DNA from: Amycolatopsis sp. DSM 110486
GTDB lineage: Bacteria > Actinomycetota > Actinomycetes > Mycobacteriales > Pseudonocardiaceae
Assembly: GCF_019468465.1 (NCBI RefSeq)
Contig: NZ_CP080519.1
Location: 10,716,501-10,780,500, forward strand
Length of the DNA stretch: 64,000 nucleotides
Reading direction: 5' to 3'
The notes beneath the pieces are model-generated. The model had not been told where the DNA came from. It saw only the letters and a program-made list of their open reading frames with translations, and searched no databases. Below are positions 32,586 to 40,838 of the stretch, piece by piece (within the stretch, counting starts at the first letter, position 1; each line of letters opens with the position of its first letter). The translations under genes were made by a program, and so were the position numbers.

Positions 32586-32710
32586 GACTGGAACCATTTC
32601 TTACCTCCGGCCCGGGTGAAATGCGTTCCCGTTCACCGTCGAATGCGTTTTTCCCGGTCGCTAACCCGCGGCTTTCCGGGCGTGCACCAGGCCCGGAATA
32701 GCTTGCGGAC

Positions 32711-33868
32711 ATGTCCGCTGATCAGCCCTTCCCGCGCCCGGTTCCGTCCCCGCAGGCACCCCTGGGCCCACGGCCGAAGCGCCGTCGGCGCCGGCTCGCG
32801 CTCCTGGTGATCGCGGCCCTGCTGGCCTACCCCGCCGGCACCTACGGCTACGCGCTCACCTATCCCGGCGACGCGAGCGTCGCCGTCCGGACCGTGGATT
32901 GGCTGCGTGACCTCGGTCTCGGCGGTGTGGTCAACGCCGTCGAGAACTGGTGGTTCACGCGGCACCCGCCCTCGAGCGCACCGCCGCCGCCCCGCGACCT
33001 GCCCTCCACGGGAGGTATCGCGGCCGGCGGGGCGGGTCCACGCCCGCGAAACCTGCCCGTCGGTCCGGGCGCGGCCGCCGGCGCGGGCGAATGGCTCCCG
33101 GGCGCGCGCAGCGGCGGCCAGGTAGCCGAATACACGACGTTCCTCCAGCCCGATCCCGCCCACGCGAGTGTCGTCGCCGGAGTCGCTTGGCTGAACCAGT
33201 CACTGGTGCGCACACAATTGTTCTCCGGCACGAAAGACCCCGGCGGTCCCGGCCCGGCCGCGATTCCCGCCGAACTGCGCGGCACCCTCGTCGCCGCGTT
33301 CAACTCCGGTTTCAAGCTGAAGGACTGCAACGGCGGCTACTACCTCGACGGCACCACCGTCGCGCCCCTGCACGACGGCATGGCATCGGTCGTGATCGAC
33401 GACACCGGACGCGTCTCCGTCGCCCAATGGGGCCGTGACGCCACCATGAACCCGCACCTCACCGCTGTGCGCCAGAACCTCGACGTCGTGATCGACCACG
33501 GCGCCCCCGTGCCCGGCCTCGACCTCAACCCGGCCGGCCATTGGGGCAGCGCGTCGAACCAGTTCCAGTACACGTGGCGCTCGGGCCTCGGCACCGACCG
33601 CGCCGGCAACCTCCTCTACGTCGGCGGCACCGGGCTCACCCTGCACACCCTCGCCGACGCCATGGTCCAAGCCGGCATCCAGCAGGGCATGGAGCTCGAC
33701 ATCCACTCCCCGATGGTCACCTTCACCAGCTACCGCCCCGACGCGCCGGGCCTTGCGCCGGACAAGCTCCTGCCGACGATGCCCGGCAACCTCACCCGTT
33801 ACCTGCAGGCCGACCAGCGTGACTTCTTCGCCACGTCGCTCCGGTTCCGGCCGCCGACGGCACCGTGA
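32711..33868 (+). CDS. Phosphodiester glycosidase-family secreted/membrane protein
   Basis: The 385-residue protein has a basic cytoplasmic start, one transmembrane helix (about 29-49), a Pro-rich outer linker and a C-terminal NAGPA-type domain (about 140-380). Domain hallmarks are LVAAFNSGFKLKDCNGGYYL, GMASVVIDDTGRVSVAQWG and AGIQQGMELDIHSPMVTFTSY. The family is named for N-acetylglucosamine-1-phosphodiester alpha-N-acetylglucosaminidase and in bacteria is thought to act on cell-surface glycans. It is divergent from the two-component operon and precedes blaI by only 27 bp, but blaI has its own operator and promoter. Confidence 0.87.
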   Translation: MSADQPFPRPVPSPQAPLGPRPKRRRRRLALLVIAALLAYPAGTYGYALTYPGDASVAVRTVDWLRDLGLGGVVNAVENWWFTRHPPSSAPPPPRDLPSTGGIAAGGAGPRPRNLPVGPGAAAGAGEWLPGARSGGQVAEYTTFLQPDPAHASVVAGVAWLNQSLVRTQLFSGTKDPGGPGPAAIPAELRGTLVAAFNSGFKLKDCNGGYYLDGTTVAPLHDGMASVVIDDTGRVSVAQWGRDATMNPHLTAVRQNLDVVIDHGAPVPGLDLNPAGHWGSASNQFQYTWRSGLGTDRAGNLLYVGGTGLTLHTLADAMVQAGIQQGMELDIHSPMVTFTSYRPDAPGLAPDKLLPTMPGNLTRYLQADQRDFFATSLRFRPPTAP

Positions 33869-33872
33869 ACTA

Positions 33873-33886
33873 CGACACCAGTGTAG
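33873..33886. promoter_or_regulatory. BlaI-like operator at the blaI promoter
   Basis: CGACA-CCAG-TGTAG is an imperfect dyad of the same 5-4-5 form found at 36.9 and 42.4 kb. It overlaps a TAGATT -10-like hexamer (33884-33889), six bases before the ATG, so it would block a leaderless blaI message: autoregulation. Confidence 0.7.
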
Positions 33887-33895
33887 ATTCAGGCC

Positions 33896-34255
33896 ATGCG
33901 CAGGGGACCTGGTGAGCTCGAGGCCGAAGTGCTGGCCGTGCTCTGGCAGCACGGCGCGGCCTCCGCGGCGGACGTGCGGCAACGGCTCGGCGACGACACG
34001 CTCGCCTACACCACCGTGGTGACGATCCTGTCCCGCCTCTACGAGAAAGACGTCGTCACGCGGGAGAAGCGGGGCCGCATGTTCGTCTACAGCCCGGCGG
34101 AAGACGCCCCGGGCCTGGCGGCGCGGCGGATGCGCGCGGTACTCGACGGAGAGGCCAACCGCGAGAGCGTGCTGGCCCGGTTCGTGTCGAACCTGTCGGC
34201 CGACGACGAGCAGGCGCTGCTCAACCTCCTTCAGCACGACCGAAAAGGCGAGTGA
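33896..34255 (+). CDS. blaI: BlaI/MecI-family transcriptional repressor
   Basis: The 119-residue winged-helix repressor has the family pattern: GELEAEVLAVLWQHGAASAA, LAYTTVVTILSRLYEKDVVT, KRGRMFVYSP and a C-terminal dimerisation helix pair (LARFVSNLSADDEQALLNLL). In staphylococci BlaI is cleaved after the BlaR1 sensor protease is activated by beta-lactams; in actinobacteria it also controls respiratory and envelope genes. The M56 metalloprotease gene starts four bases after the stop, giving the usual repressor-protease pair. The start is decided by conservation and by the -10 placed six bases upstream. Confidence 0.92.
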   Translation: MRRGPGELEAEVLAVLWQHGAASAADVRQRLGDDTLAYTTVVTILSRLYEKDVVTREKRGRMFVYSPAEDAPGLAARRMRAVLDGEANRESVLARFVSNLSADDEQALLNLLQHDRKGE

Positions 34256-34259
34256 GACC

Positions 34260-35267
34260 GTGGGCGCCGGCCTGCTCGTTCCGCTCGTCCTGCCGGCAGC
34301 GTCGTGGCCGGTGGCCCGCTGGCTCGCGCCGCGGCTGTCACCGCGGGCCGCGACGCGGCTGCTGACGTTCCTGGCACTGGTGTTCGCGGCGGGCAGCGGC
34401 GGGGCTTTGGCCGTGGGTGCTCTCGCCGGGCTGTCGCTGGTGCCCGTGGTCGCCGAGCTCGGGCACTTCACTCCCGCGACGTTCACCGCCGGCATGCCGA
34501 TCCCGGTGGCGATCGTCTGCTGCGCGCTTCTGATCGCCGCGGCGCTCTCGGCTGTGCACGCGTGCCACCGCCACTGGCGTTGGTACCGGCGGGTGCACGC
34601 GGAGCTGGACGAGCATTCCCGCGAAGGCGGCGTGGTGGTCCTGCCGGGAGCGGAGCCCGTGGCGTTCGCCATCGCCGGGCGCGGCGGCCGCATCGCCGTG
34701 TCCACGGGGATGCTCGCCGCGCTCGAACCCGGTGAGCGGGCCGCCCTCCTGCAGCACGAGCGGGCGCACCTGCGGTTGCGTCATCCGAGCTATGCCGCGG
34801 TCGGCGTTCTCGCCACGGCGCTGAACCCGCTCGTTCGCCCGCTGACGGCGGCGGCCCGGTTCGCGATGGAACGCTGGGCCGACGAAGCCGCCGCGTCCGG
34901 CGTCGGCGACCGGCGCGTGGTCGCGACGGCGGTGGCCAAGGCCGCGCTGGCGGACCGCGGGCACGGCTCGTACGCGCTCGCCGCCGGCGGCGGCCCGGTG
35001 CCGCAGCGGGTACGCGCACTGCTCGACGCCCCCGTGTCACCGCCGCGCCGTCGCGGCGTGCTGACCGCCTTCGCGGTTGCCGTGGTGCTCGGCTGCTGCG
35101 GCTGGTCCGCCGGCGCCGGCGCGCAGGCCGCGATCGCGTTGCACGCCGACATCGAGGCCGCCCAGCTGGCCTCGTGCGTTTCCGGCTCCGTGGTCGCACA
35201 GCGGCCCCACCGCGAGGCCGCGGTCCGCGCAGCCGGCCAGGATCGCCGGGAGTGCGCCGAGCGCTGA
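34260..35267 (+). CDS. M56-family zinc metalloprotease (BlaR1-like protease part)
   Basis: The 335-residue membrane protein has N-terminal transmembrane helices (about 1-25, 32-62, 78-100), then a gluzincin active site LLQHERAHLRLRHPSY (HExxH) near residue 165 with ERWADEAAA as the third zinc-ligand region, and a C-terminal helix (about 262-285). It lacks the penicillin-binding sensor of BlaR1, like other actinobacterial M56 proteins, so the signal is unknown. Its likely role is to cut BlaI, or an intermediate, and relieve repression. The last 77 codons overlap the convergent deacetylase gene. Confidence 0.88.
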   Translation: MGAGLLVPLVLPAASWPVARWLAPRLSPRAATRLLTFLALVFAAGSGGALAVGALAGLSLVPVVAELGHFTPATFTAGMPIPVAIVCCALLIAAALSAVHACHRHWRWYRRVHAELDEHSREGGVVVLPGAEPVAFAIAGRGGRIAVSTGMLAALEPGERAALLQHERAHLRLRHPSYAAVGVLATALNPLVRPLTAAARFAMERWADEAAASGVGDRRVVATAVAKAALADRGHGSYALAAGGGPVPQRVRALLDAPVSPPRRRGVLTAFAVAVVLGCCGWSAGAGAQAAIALHADIEAAQLASCVSGSVVAQRPHREAAVRAAGQDRRECAER

Positions 35268-35873
35268 GCGCCACGAACCGACGGTCGAGGAAGCGACGTC
35301 GGAGTCGTGCAACAGGATCGTGCCACCGGGGCGAAGTCCCTTGTGGACTGTCGCGGCCACCGACGCCGGGGTCGCGCGGGCGGACCAGTCGAACCCCCAG
35401 GTCGTCCACAGCACGGGCCGCAGGCCCAGCTTTCGCGCGGTGATCAGGGAGCTCGTCGAAAACACCCCGTAGGGCGCCCGCAGCCACCGCGGCCGGACGC
35501 CGGCGACGTCGGTGATCAGCTCGGCCGTGCGCGCGAGGTCGTCGTGCAGGCCCGAGGGCGAACGGCGCAGGAAACAGCGGTGGTTCCAGCCGTGCACCGC
35601 GACCTCGTGCCCGGCAGCGACGATCTCGCGCCCGAGCTCCGGGCAACGGGCGAGCTCACGGCCGAGCACGAAAAACGTCGCTCGCGTCCCGGTTTTCGCC
35701 AGCAGCGCAAGGAAACGCGGCGTCGAGCGGGGATGCGGCCCGTCGTCGAACGTAAGCGCGACATGGCCGGGGTTGCCCACTCCCGCCAGCGCGGCGGAGC
35801 GCAGGGCCGGCAAGAACAACGCGGCCGGAGCGGCGTGGCCGGCGAGCGCGGCCAGAGCCGCCGCGCGGATCAC
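35037..35873 (-). CDS. Polysaccharide deacetylase (NodB-homology)
   Basis: The 278-residue protein opens with an Ala-rich hydrophobic segment that may be a signal or anchor. It carries the NodB motifs: LTFDDGPHPRST (catalytic Asp and metal Asp), HGWNH (metal His pair), RAPYGVFS and a C-terminal LLHDSD. The family removes N- or O-acetyl groups from peptidoglycan, chitin-like or other envelope glycans. GTG at 35873 overlaps the glycosyltransferase stop by GTGA, so both are in one unit under the BlaI-like operators at 36.9 kb. The last ~75 codons, after GLAVGPLCDHG, look unlike the family and run through the M56 gene on the other strand. Confidence 0.85.
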   Translation of the reverse strand: MIRAAALAALAGHAAPAALFLPALRSAALAGVGNPGHVALTFDDGPHPRSTPRFLALLAKTGTRATFFVLGRELARCPELGREIVAAGHEVAVHGWNHRCFLRRSPSGLHDDLARTAELITDVAGVRPRWLRAPYGVFSTSSLITARKLGLRPVLWTTWGFDWSARATPASVAATVHKGLRPGGTILLHDSDVASSTVGSWRSALGALPAILAGCADRGLAVGPLCDHGAGNARGQLGGLDVGVQRDRGLRAGAGGPAAAAEHHGNREGGQHAATARR

Positions 35874-36919
35874 CCGGCCACCTCGACCGGCATGGCCGGC
35901 ACGGTTTCCCCGGCCAGCGCGGCACGCACGGCCGGGCCGAGCGCGTCCGGCGTCCGCACCCACGGCACCGTGCCCTCCTGGTCCAGCACAGCGGCGTTGG
36001 CGCGGCCGTGGCCAGGCAGGCAGCGGTAGGTCAGCACCGGCAGCCCCGTCGCAAGGGCTTCGGAAGTCGTGAGCCCGCCCGCGTTCTGGACCACGACGTC
36101 GCACGCGCGCATCAGGTCGGCCATCGTGTCCACCCAGCCGAACACGTGCCGGAGGCCGGCGCTGCGCAGGCGTTCGCGCAACGCGTCGTTGCGGCCGCAG
36201 ACGACCACGGGCTCGGCCGAGCCGTCGGCGCGCAGATCGGCCACCGTCCGCTCGACCTCGCCGACGCCCCAGGACCCGGAGACGACCAGGGCCAGCGCGC
36301 GATCCGCGGGCAGGCCGTACGCGAACCGCAGCCGCGTCCGCTCGGCCGTGCCGGCGACCGGCCGGAACGCGGGCGCGACCAGTGGCGGCGCGACCAGCAC
36401 GCGGCCCGCGCCCCAGGCTCGCGCCTGCCGTGCCGCGGTCTCATTGGGTGCCACCGTCAGGTCGGCCTGCGCGCTCACGCACAGCCGGTGCACCGAGGGA
36501 TCCGTCAGGTACGCCACCAGCCCCGGCGCGAGCCGTCCGCGCGCCCGCAGGTGCGCCGCCGCGTGCGTCGCGAGCGGGTAGGTCGACACTACCAGCCGGG
36601 CGTCGTCGCCCACCACCTCGGCCAGTCCGGCGGACGCAAGTGCCGCGAGCCGCCGGGCAGTCGCCGCGAGCGCCGGTGAACCGAGCGCCCCCAGCAGCCA
36701 GTCCCAGCTGCGCGGGGCGACCTGCAGCTGCCGGTGGTAGGCACCGCACAGCGTCTGCCCGAGCCGGCCCGGCAGCAGGTCGAGGAAGTCGACGCGGTCG
36801 GCGCGCACTCCCCGCTCGGCCAGCCATCGGGCGAGCTCCCGCGCCGCACCGTCGTGCCCGGCGCCGACCCGCGCGGACACGATCACCACTCGATCGCCTT
36901 CGTAAATTTCTACAGGCAT
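35870..36919 (-). CDS. MurG/MGDG-synthase-like glycosyltransferase (GT28)
   Basis: The 349-residue protein resembles processive diacylglycerol glycosyltransferases. The acceptor domain starts VIVSARVGAGHDGAARELA, followed by FLDLLPGRLGQTLCGAYHRQ. The C-terminal donor-binding domain has VVSGSWGVGEVERTV, HVFGWVDTMADLMRACDVVV, then QNAGGLTTSEALATGLPVL. It would transfer a sugar from a nucleotide donor to a lipid at the membrane face. The ATG at 36919 lies inside the first of two BlaI-like operators, so the message is probably leaderless and strongly repressible. It is coupled to the deacetylase gene that follows. Confidence 0.87.
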   Translation of the reverse strand: MPVEIYEGDRVVIVSARVGAGHDGAARELARWLAERGVRADRVDFLDLLPGRLGQTLCGAYHRQLQVAPRSWDWLLGALGSPALAATARRLAALASAGLAEVVGDDARLVVSTYPLATHAAAHLRARGRLAPGLVAYLTDPSVHRLCVSAQADLTVAPNETAARQARAWGAGRVLVAPPLVAPAFRPVAGTAERTRLRFAYGLPADRALALVVSGSWGVGEVERTVADLRADGSAEPVVVCGRNDALRERLRSAGLRHVFGWVDTMADLMRACDVVVQNAGGLTTSEALATGLPVLTYRCLPGHGRANAAVLDQEGTVPWVRTPDALGPAVRAALAGETVPAMPVEVAG

Positions 36920-36942
36920 GTAGTAAATCTACATTCATGTAG
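36910..36942. promoter_or_regulatory. Double BlaI-like operator over the glycosyltransferase start
   Basis: CTACA-GGCA-TGTAG (36910-36923) and CTACA-TTCA-TGTAG (36929-36942) are two perfect 5-4-5 dyads separated by five bases (19 bp centre to centre). They cover the promoter and start codon of the leftward glycosyltransferase-deacetylase unit. Confidence 0.85.
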
Positions 36943-36987
36943 TCATTCGAGGCTTCCGGGTGCGCCCGAGCCTGTTTCGTCCAGTCT

Positions 36988-37018
36988 CCGGCGCCCGCAC
37001 GAGCGGTGCGGGCGCCGG
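36988..37018 (-). terminator. Strong hairpin terminator of the phosphodiesterase gene
   Basis: CCGGCGCCCGCAC and GTGCGGGCGCCGG form a perfect 13-bp stem with a 5-nt loop, directly beyond the stop at 37024. Confidence 0.8.
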
Positions 37019-37023
37019 CCCCA

Positions 37024-38646
37024 CTACCGGCCGAGTTCCGGCAGCACGCGGGTGCCTTCCGCGCGCACCGCCGCGAGCGACCGCGGGTCGAGGCGCAGCA
37101 GCCGCAGGATCGTCGGCGCGATCTGCGTGGTCTCCACCGCGGCGCCGACGCTCAGCCCGCGGCCGGTGCCGCCGACGACCAGGGGAACGGACCGATCGTC
37201 GGCGGCGGCGCCGCCGTGTTCGGCGATCTTCGACTGCCCGCCGGTGAACACCACACCGGGCACGGTGAGGCCGACGAGGTCGGGCACCCGGTCGTCGCCG
37301 GGGCGCACGCCGAAGTAGCGGGCGGCGTCGGCTCCCGCGTGGGCGGTCGTCAGTCCGGAGTGGACGAACGGCTTCGGCGCGCCGGTGACCCCGTTGCCGG
37401 TGCCGGACCGCGCGAGGAGGTAGTTCTTCGCGAACGTCGTGGCCGCGGCCGAGCGGTCGGTGAGCCACAACAGCAGCGCGTCGTCGTCGGTCGACTGGGC
37501 CACGAGGTCGGCCGCGCCCGGGTGGGCCGCGCGCCACGCCGCGTTGAGACCGTCGAGCAGGGCGCCGTCGTCGATGCGGGTCAGCGCGTTCGGGTCGATC
37601 GGCGACTGACCGTGCTTGGCGGACAACACGATGGTCGTGCTGCGGTCGAGGTGGCGACGCTCGAGTTCCGCCGTGAAAGCACCGAGCTGTCGGTCCACGA
37701 AGTCCAGCGCCGAGCGCACGACCGGGCCGGGCGCGCCGCCCGCCAGGTACCCACCGGCCTGACCGCCGGAGACGGGGAGCTTCTGCGCGGTCGACACCGA
37801 CTGGAAGTTCAGCCCGAACACCGCCGGCGTGCCGACCTTCGCGGTGCCGCTGTGGTCGTAGCCGTCGATCTCGTTGAGCACCGCACGGGCCTTGTACGAG
37901 TCGTAGCGCTGGGTCGCGGCGTTGTCCGTGGTCCAGTCCGCTCCGGACCCGCCGCCGGGCACCTGGCTGTTGATCTCCGGCGTGAACAGGTCCTGCACGC
38001 CGGTGCCGGACGGTCCGTTCAGCAGTTCGTAAGCGGGGTGCTTGTCCGACCACGCGGTGCGCAACCCGGCCTGGCGAGCCACCTCGAAGACCGTGTTCAC
38101 CTGAAGGTACTGGTGCGGGTAAACGGGTTCGCACGTGCGCGGGTCGACCGGCAGCTTCGCCGGGTCGATGAGCGTGCGCGGGTTCCCGGTCATCTTCAGC
38201 ACGCTGTCGGGCAGACCGGCGAGACCCTGTCCGGCGTCGACGGAACTCTTGTCGCGGTCGAGATCCTCGGTGTAGTCCACGACCGCGCCCGGCTTCACGC
38301 CGGCGCAGTTCGTGGTGCCCGCGGGCAGCAGCGCCCGGTTGTAGGTGGCGTCGTAGTACACGCCGGTCGTCGCGGGGTTGCCGCCGGTGACCTGGGCGAC
38401 GAGGCCGGGGAACGAGTCCGAGGGCACGGGCGTGTTCGCGTGCGTGTACTGCGTGCCGTGCGCCACCAGGCTCGCGAGCGCCGAGTGCGGGTGGGCCGCG
38501 GTGTACCAGGCGAGGTCCGACTGGTGCATGCCGTCGACCGAGACGAGCAGCACGTGCCGCTGCTCGGGCTGCGCCGCGGCGGCCGGCAATGCCGTGGCGA
38601 ACAATCCCGCTGCGGCGAGAAGAGCGAACAAAGGGGTACGCGACAC
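37024..38646 (-). CDS. Secreted alkaline-phosphatase-superfamily phosphodiesterase
   Basis: The 540-residue exported enzyme has a Sec signal (LFALLAAAGLFATALPAAAA, cut likely after AAA) and the type I phosphodiesterase/nucleotide pyrophosphatase fold. Visible metal and catalytic blocks are LLVSVDGMHQSDLAWY, TPVPSDSFPGLVAQVTGG with the likely nucleophile in the SDSFPG loop, DLFTPE, and TTIVLSAKHGQSPID near residue 365. It should hydrolyse phosphodiester or pyrophosphate bonds outside the cell; nucleotides, lipids or teichoic-type polymers are possible substrates. GTG at 38646 is chosen for the AGGAGG seven bases upstream. A long leader and a direct-repeat element lie upstream. Confidence 0.87.
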   Translation of the reverse strand: MSRTPLFALLAAAGLFATALPAAAAQPEQRHVLLVSVDGMHQSDLAWYTAAHPHSALASLVAHGTQYTHANTPVPSDSFPGLVAQVTGGNPATTGVYYDATYNRALLPAGTTNCAGVKPGAVVDYTEDLDRDKSSVDAGQGLAGLPDSVLKMTGNPRTLIDPAKLPVDPRTCEPVYPHQYLQVNTVFEVARQAGLRTAWSDKHPAYELLNGPSGTGVQDLFTPEINSQVPGGGSGADWTTDNAATQRYDSYKARAVLNEIDGYDHSGTAKVGTPAVFGLNFQSVSTAQKLPVSGGQAGGYLAGGAPGPVVRSALDFVDRQLGAFTAELERRHLDRSTTIVLSAKHGQSPIDPNALTRIDDGALLDGLNAAWRAAHPGAADLVAQSTDDDALLLWLTDRSAAATTFAKNYLLARSGTGNGVTGAPKPFVHSGLTTAHAGADAARYFGVRPGDDRVPDLVGLTVPGVVFTGGQSKIAEHGGAAADDRSVPLVVGGTGRGLSVGAAVETTQIAPTILRLLRLDPRSLAAVRAEGTRVLPELGR

Positions 38647-38796
38647 GGATCTTCCTCCTGTCATCCGGCGCCCGCCGGCTGCGGCGCCCGGGGTATTCCA
38701 AGCCCCGGAAGAGGACTCCAGGAAACGCCGGAGAGAACAAAGCGTGAAATGACTTTCCGGATACAGCAGCGAAAACCGGCGACAAGATACCGTCCT

Positions 38797-38818
38797 GAAG
38801 GTTAGCGGAAGGTTTTCC
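38797..38818 (+). promoter_or_regulatory. Tandem 11-bp direct repeat, OmpR/PhoP-type site
   Basis: GAAGGTTAGCG and GAAGGTTTTCC are adjacent 11-bp repeats followed by a partial third (GGAAGC). The 14-mer AGGTTAGCGGAAGG within it is identical to the one ahead of the two-component operon. It lies between the phosphodiesterase gene and the membrane-protein gene at 38928, and shares orientation with the latter. Confidence 0.55.
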
Positions 38819-38927
38819 GGAAGCAATTTTTCCGCAAGCGGTAAACCGGCAAAACAATCATCAAGAACATCGAAGGAACAATCATTCCGGTGTCGGGAAG
38901 AAACTCGGCACCTGGGAGGATTTCCCC

Positions 38928-39704
38928 ATGACGACAGCGGAACTGAGCGGCGGCGGTCCTCGTGCCGGGCACCGCACCGCGAGCAAGGTCCCGGAAGTCA
39001 CCGCCCTGTTCTGGGTGATCAAAGTGCTCACGACCGGCGTCGGCGAGACGACAAGTGATTTCTTCGCCCACACCGTGGATCCCGTGATCGCGGTGGCCGG
39101 GGCGGGCCTCGTGCTCGCCGGCGCGCTCACCGCGCAGTTCCGGTCCCGCGCGTACCGCCCGTGGCTGTACTGGATGACCGTGGTGCTGGTGAGCGTGTTC
39201 GGCACGATGGCCGCCGACGCCGCCCACGTCGGCTTCGGCGTGCCCTACGCGGTGTCGGCGGGCGTGTTCGCGGTCGCGCTTGCCATCGTTTTCCTGCTGT
39301 GGCACCGCTTCGAACACACTCTGTCCATTCACGACATCACCACGCCGCGGCGCGAGGCGTGCTACTGGCTCGCCGTCGGCACGACCTTCGCGCTCGGCAC
39401 CGCGCTCGGCGACCTCACCGCCACGACCCTGCACCTCGGCTACCTCGGCTCGGGACTGGTGTTCGCGGTCGTCATCACCGTCCCGCCACTGGCCCGGCGG
39501 TTCGCGGGCCTCGGGTCCGTCGCGACGTTCTGGGCCGCCTACGTCCTGACCCGGCCGCTGGGCGCCTCGTTCGCCGACTGGCTCGGCGTCGGGCCTGAGC
39601 GAGGCGGCGTCGGAGCGGGCACCGGCCCCGTGAGTCTCGCTCTGCTGCTGGTGATCGCGGCGCTCGTGGGCGCGTCGCGGGCTGCCGGGCGACGGACCCG
39701 GTGA
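38928..39704 (+). CDS. COG4705-like multi-pass membrane protein
   Basis: The 258-residue protein has about seven transmembrane helices and the conserved family stretches KVPEVTALFWVIKVLTTGVG, ETTSDFF, and FEHTLSIHDI followed by REACYWLAVGTTFALGTALG. Proteins of this family ('membrane-anchored protein', COG4705) have no proven function; they often lie next to two-component systems. The start ATG at 38928 follows GGAGG-containing sequence (GGGAGGATTTCCCC). The gene shares a response-regulator-like direct repeat with the two-component operon at 32.5 kb, and a glycosyltransferase gene follows four bases later. Confidence 0.8.
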   Translation: MTTAELSGGGPRAGHRTASKVPEVTALFWVIKVLTTGVGETTSDFFAHTVDPVIAVAGAGLVLAGALTAQFRSRAYRPWLYWMTVVLVSVFGTMAADAAHVGFGVPYAVSAGVFAVALAIVFLLWHRFEHTLSIHDITTPRREACYWLAVGTTFALGTALGDLTATTLHLGYLGSGLVFAVVITVPPLARRFAGLGSVATFWAAYVLTRPLGASFADWLGVGPERGGVGAGTGPVSLALLLVIAALVGASRAAGRRTR

Positions 39705-39708
39705 CGCG

Positions 39709-40815
39709 GTGCGCATCGCGTTCGTGACCGAGACGTGGCTGCCGTCCACCGACGGGATCGTGACCAGGCTCGTCGCCACCGTGCGCGAACTGCACGCGCG
39801 GGGCCACGACGTGCTGATGATCGCCCCGGAAGCCGGCGGCCCGAGCGGCCTCGCCGGCGCGCGGGTTCGCACCGTCCCGACCGTCGGTGCGAAGTTCCTC
39901 TACGGCGGCAAACGATGGGGCCTGCCGCTCCCCCGCGTCGCCGACCACCTGCGCGAGTTCGACCCCGACGTGGTGCACCTGGTCAACCCGGTGCTGCTCG
40001 GCGTCGCGGGGCTACTCGCCGCGCGGAAACAGGACCGGCGGATCGTCGCTTCGTACCACACGGACGTCGCCAGCTACGCGCGTCACTACCGGCTCGGCGC
40101 AGCCGTGCCGCTGATCTGGACACTGCTTCGAGCCCTACACCGGCGCGCGCACCTCAACCTCGCGACGTCGAGCGCGTCGGTCGAAGACCTGGCGCGCCAC
40201 GGCATCGAGCGGGTCCACCTGTGGCCGCGCGGCGTCGACCTCGAGCGCTTCCGCCCCGCGTCGAGCCGGCACACCGACGGGCGCCCGGTCGCGCTCTACG
40301 TCGGCAGGCTGGCCTCGGAGAAGGGCCTGCACCGGCTCGCGCCACTGGCCGAGGGCTTCCGCCTGGTGCTCGTCGGCGACGGCCCGGCCCGCGCCCACCT
40401 CGAACGCACGCTGCCGGCGGGCACGGTCTTCACCGGCATGCTCCACGGAGACGCGCTCGCCGAGGCCTACCGCACGGCGGACCTGTTCGTCTTCCCGTCC
40501 ACAACGGACACTCTCGGCCTCGTGCTGCTGGAGGCCCTCGCCAGCGGCCTGCCTGTGCTCGCCGCCGAAAGCCCCGCAGCGCGCTCGACGCTCTCCGGCA
40601 CCACGGCCGCCGAGTTCTTCCCCGTCGACCGGCCGGCCGACCTGCCCGCCCACGCCCGCGCGCTGCTGAGCGCCGACCACCGCGCCGAGGCACGCCGCCA
40701 CGCCGCCGGGTCCGGGTGGGACACGGCCACGGAACAACTGCTGGCGCTGTACGCCGAGACGTTCGGCTTGGGCCGCCGCCGACACACTCCGGCCCGCCGG
40801 ATCCGCGCTTCCTGA
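39709..40815 (+). CDS. Glycosyltransferase family 4 (PimB/MgtA-like)
   Basis: The 368-residue GT-B enzyme has an N-terminal acceptor domain (FVTETWLPSTDGIVTRLVAT, then HDVLMIAPEAGGP, DPDVVHLVNPVLLGVAGL) and a C-terminal GDP/UDP-sugar domain (ALYVGRLASEKGLHRL, LVLVGDGPARAHLE, FVFPSTTDTLGLVLLEALAS with the E-x7-E motif). The pattern is that of actinobacterial mannosyl- or glucuronosyl-diacylglycerol transferases, which build membrane glycolipids. The GTG at 39709 follows the preceding stop by four bases, so it is coupled to the COG4705-like gene. Donor and acceptor are inferred only at the family level. Confidence 0.88.
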   Translation: MRIAFVTETWLPSTDGIVTRLVATVRELHARGHDVLMIAPEAGGPSGLAGARVRTVPTVGAKFLYGGKRWGLPLPRVADHLREFDPDVVHLVNPVLLGVAGLLAARKQDRRIVASYHTDVASYARHYRLGAAVPLIWTLLRALHRRAHLNLATSSASVEDLARHGIERVHLWPRGVDLERFRPASSRHTDGRPVALYVGRLASEKGLHRLAPLAEGFRLVLVGDGPARAHLERTLPAGTVFTGMLHGDALAEAYRTADLFVFPSTTDTLGLVLLEALASGLPVLAAESPAARSTLSGTTAAEFFPVDRPADLPAHARALLSADHRAEARRHAAGSGWDTATEQLLALYAETFGLGRRRHTPARRIRAS

Positions 40816-40838
40816 CCCCCACGCCGGCCCGGCGCGGC

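Noticed and set aside
33896..35267. Beta-lactam resistance locus (blaI-blaR1-beta-lactamase)
   Set aside because: The M56 protein lacks the penicillin-binding sensor domain and no beta-lactamase or PBP gene is nearby; the operators instead mark envelope glycan and lipid-carrier genes.
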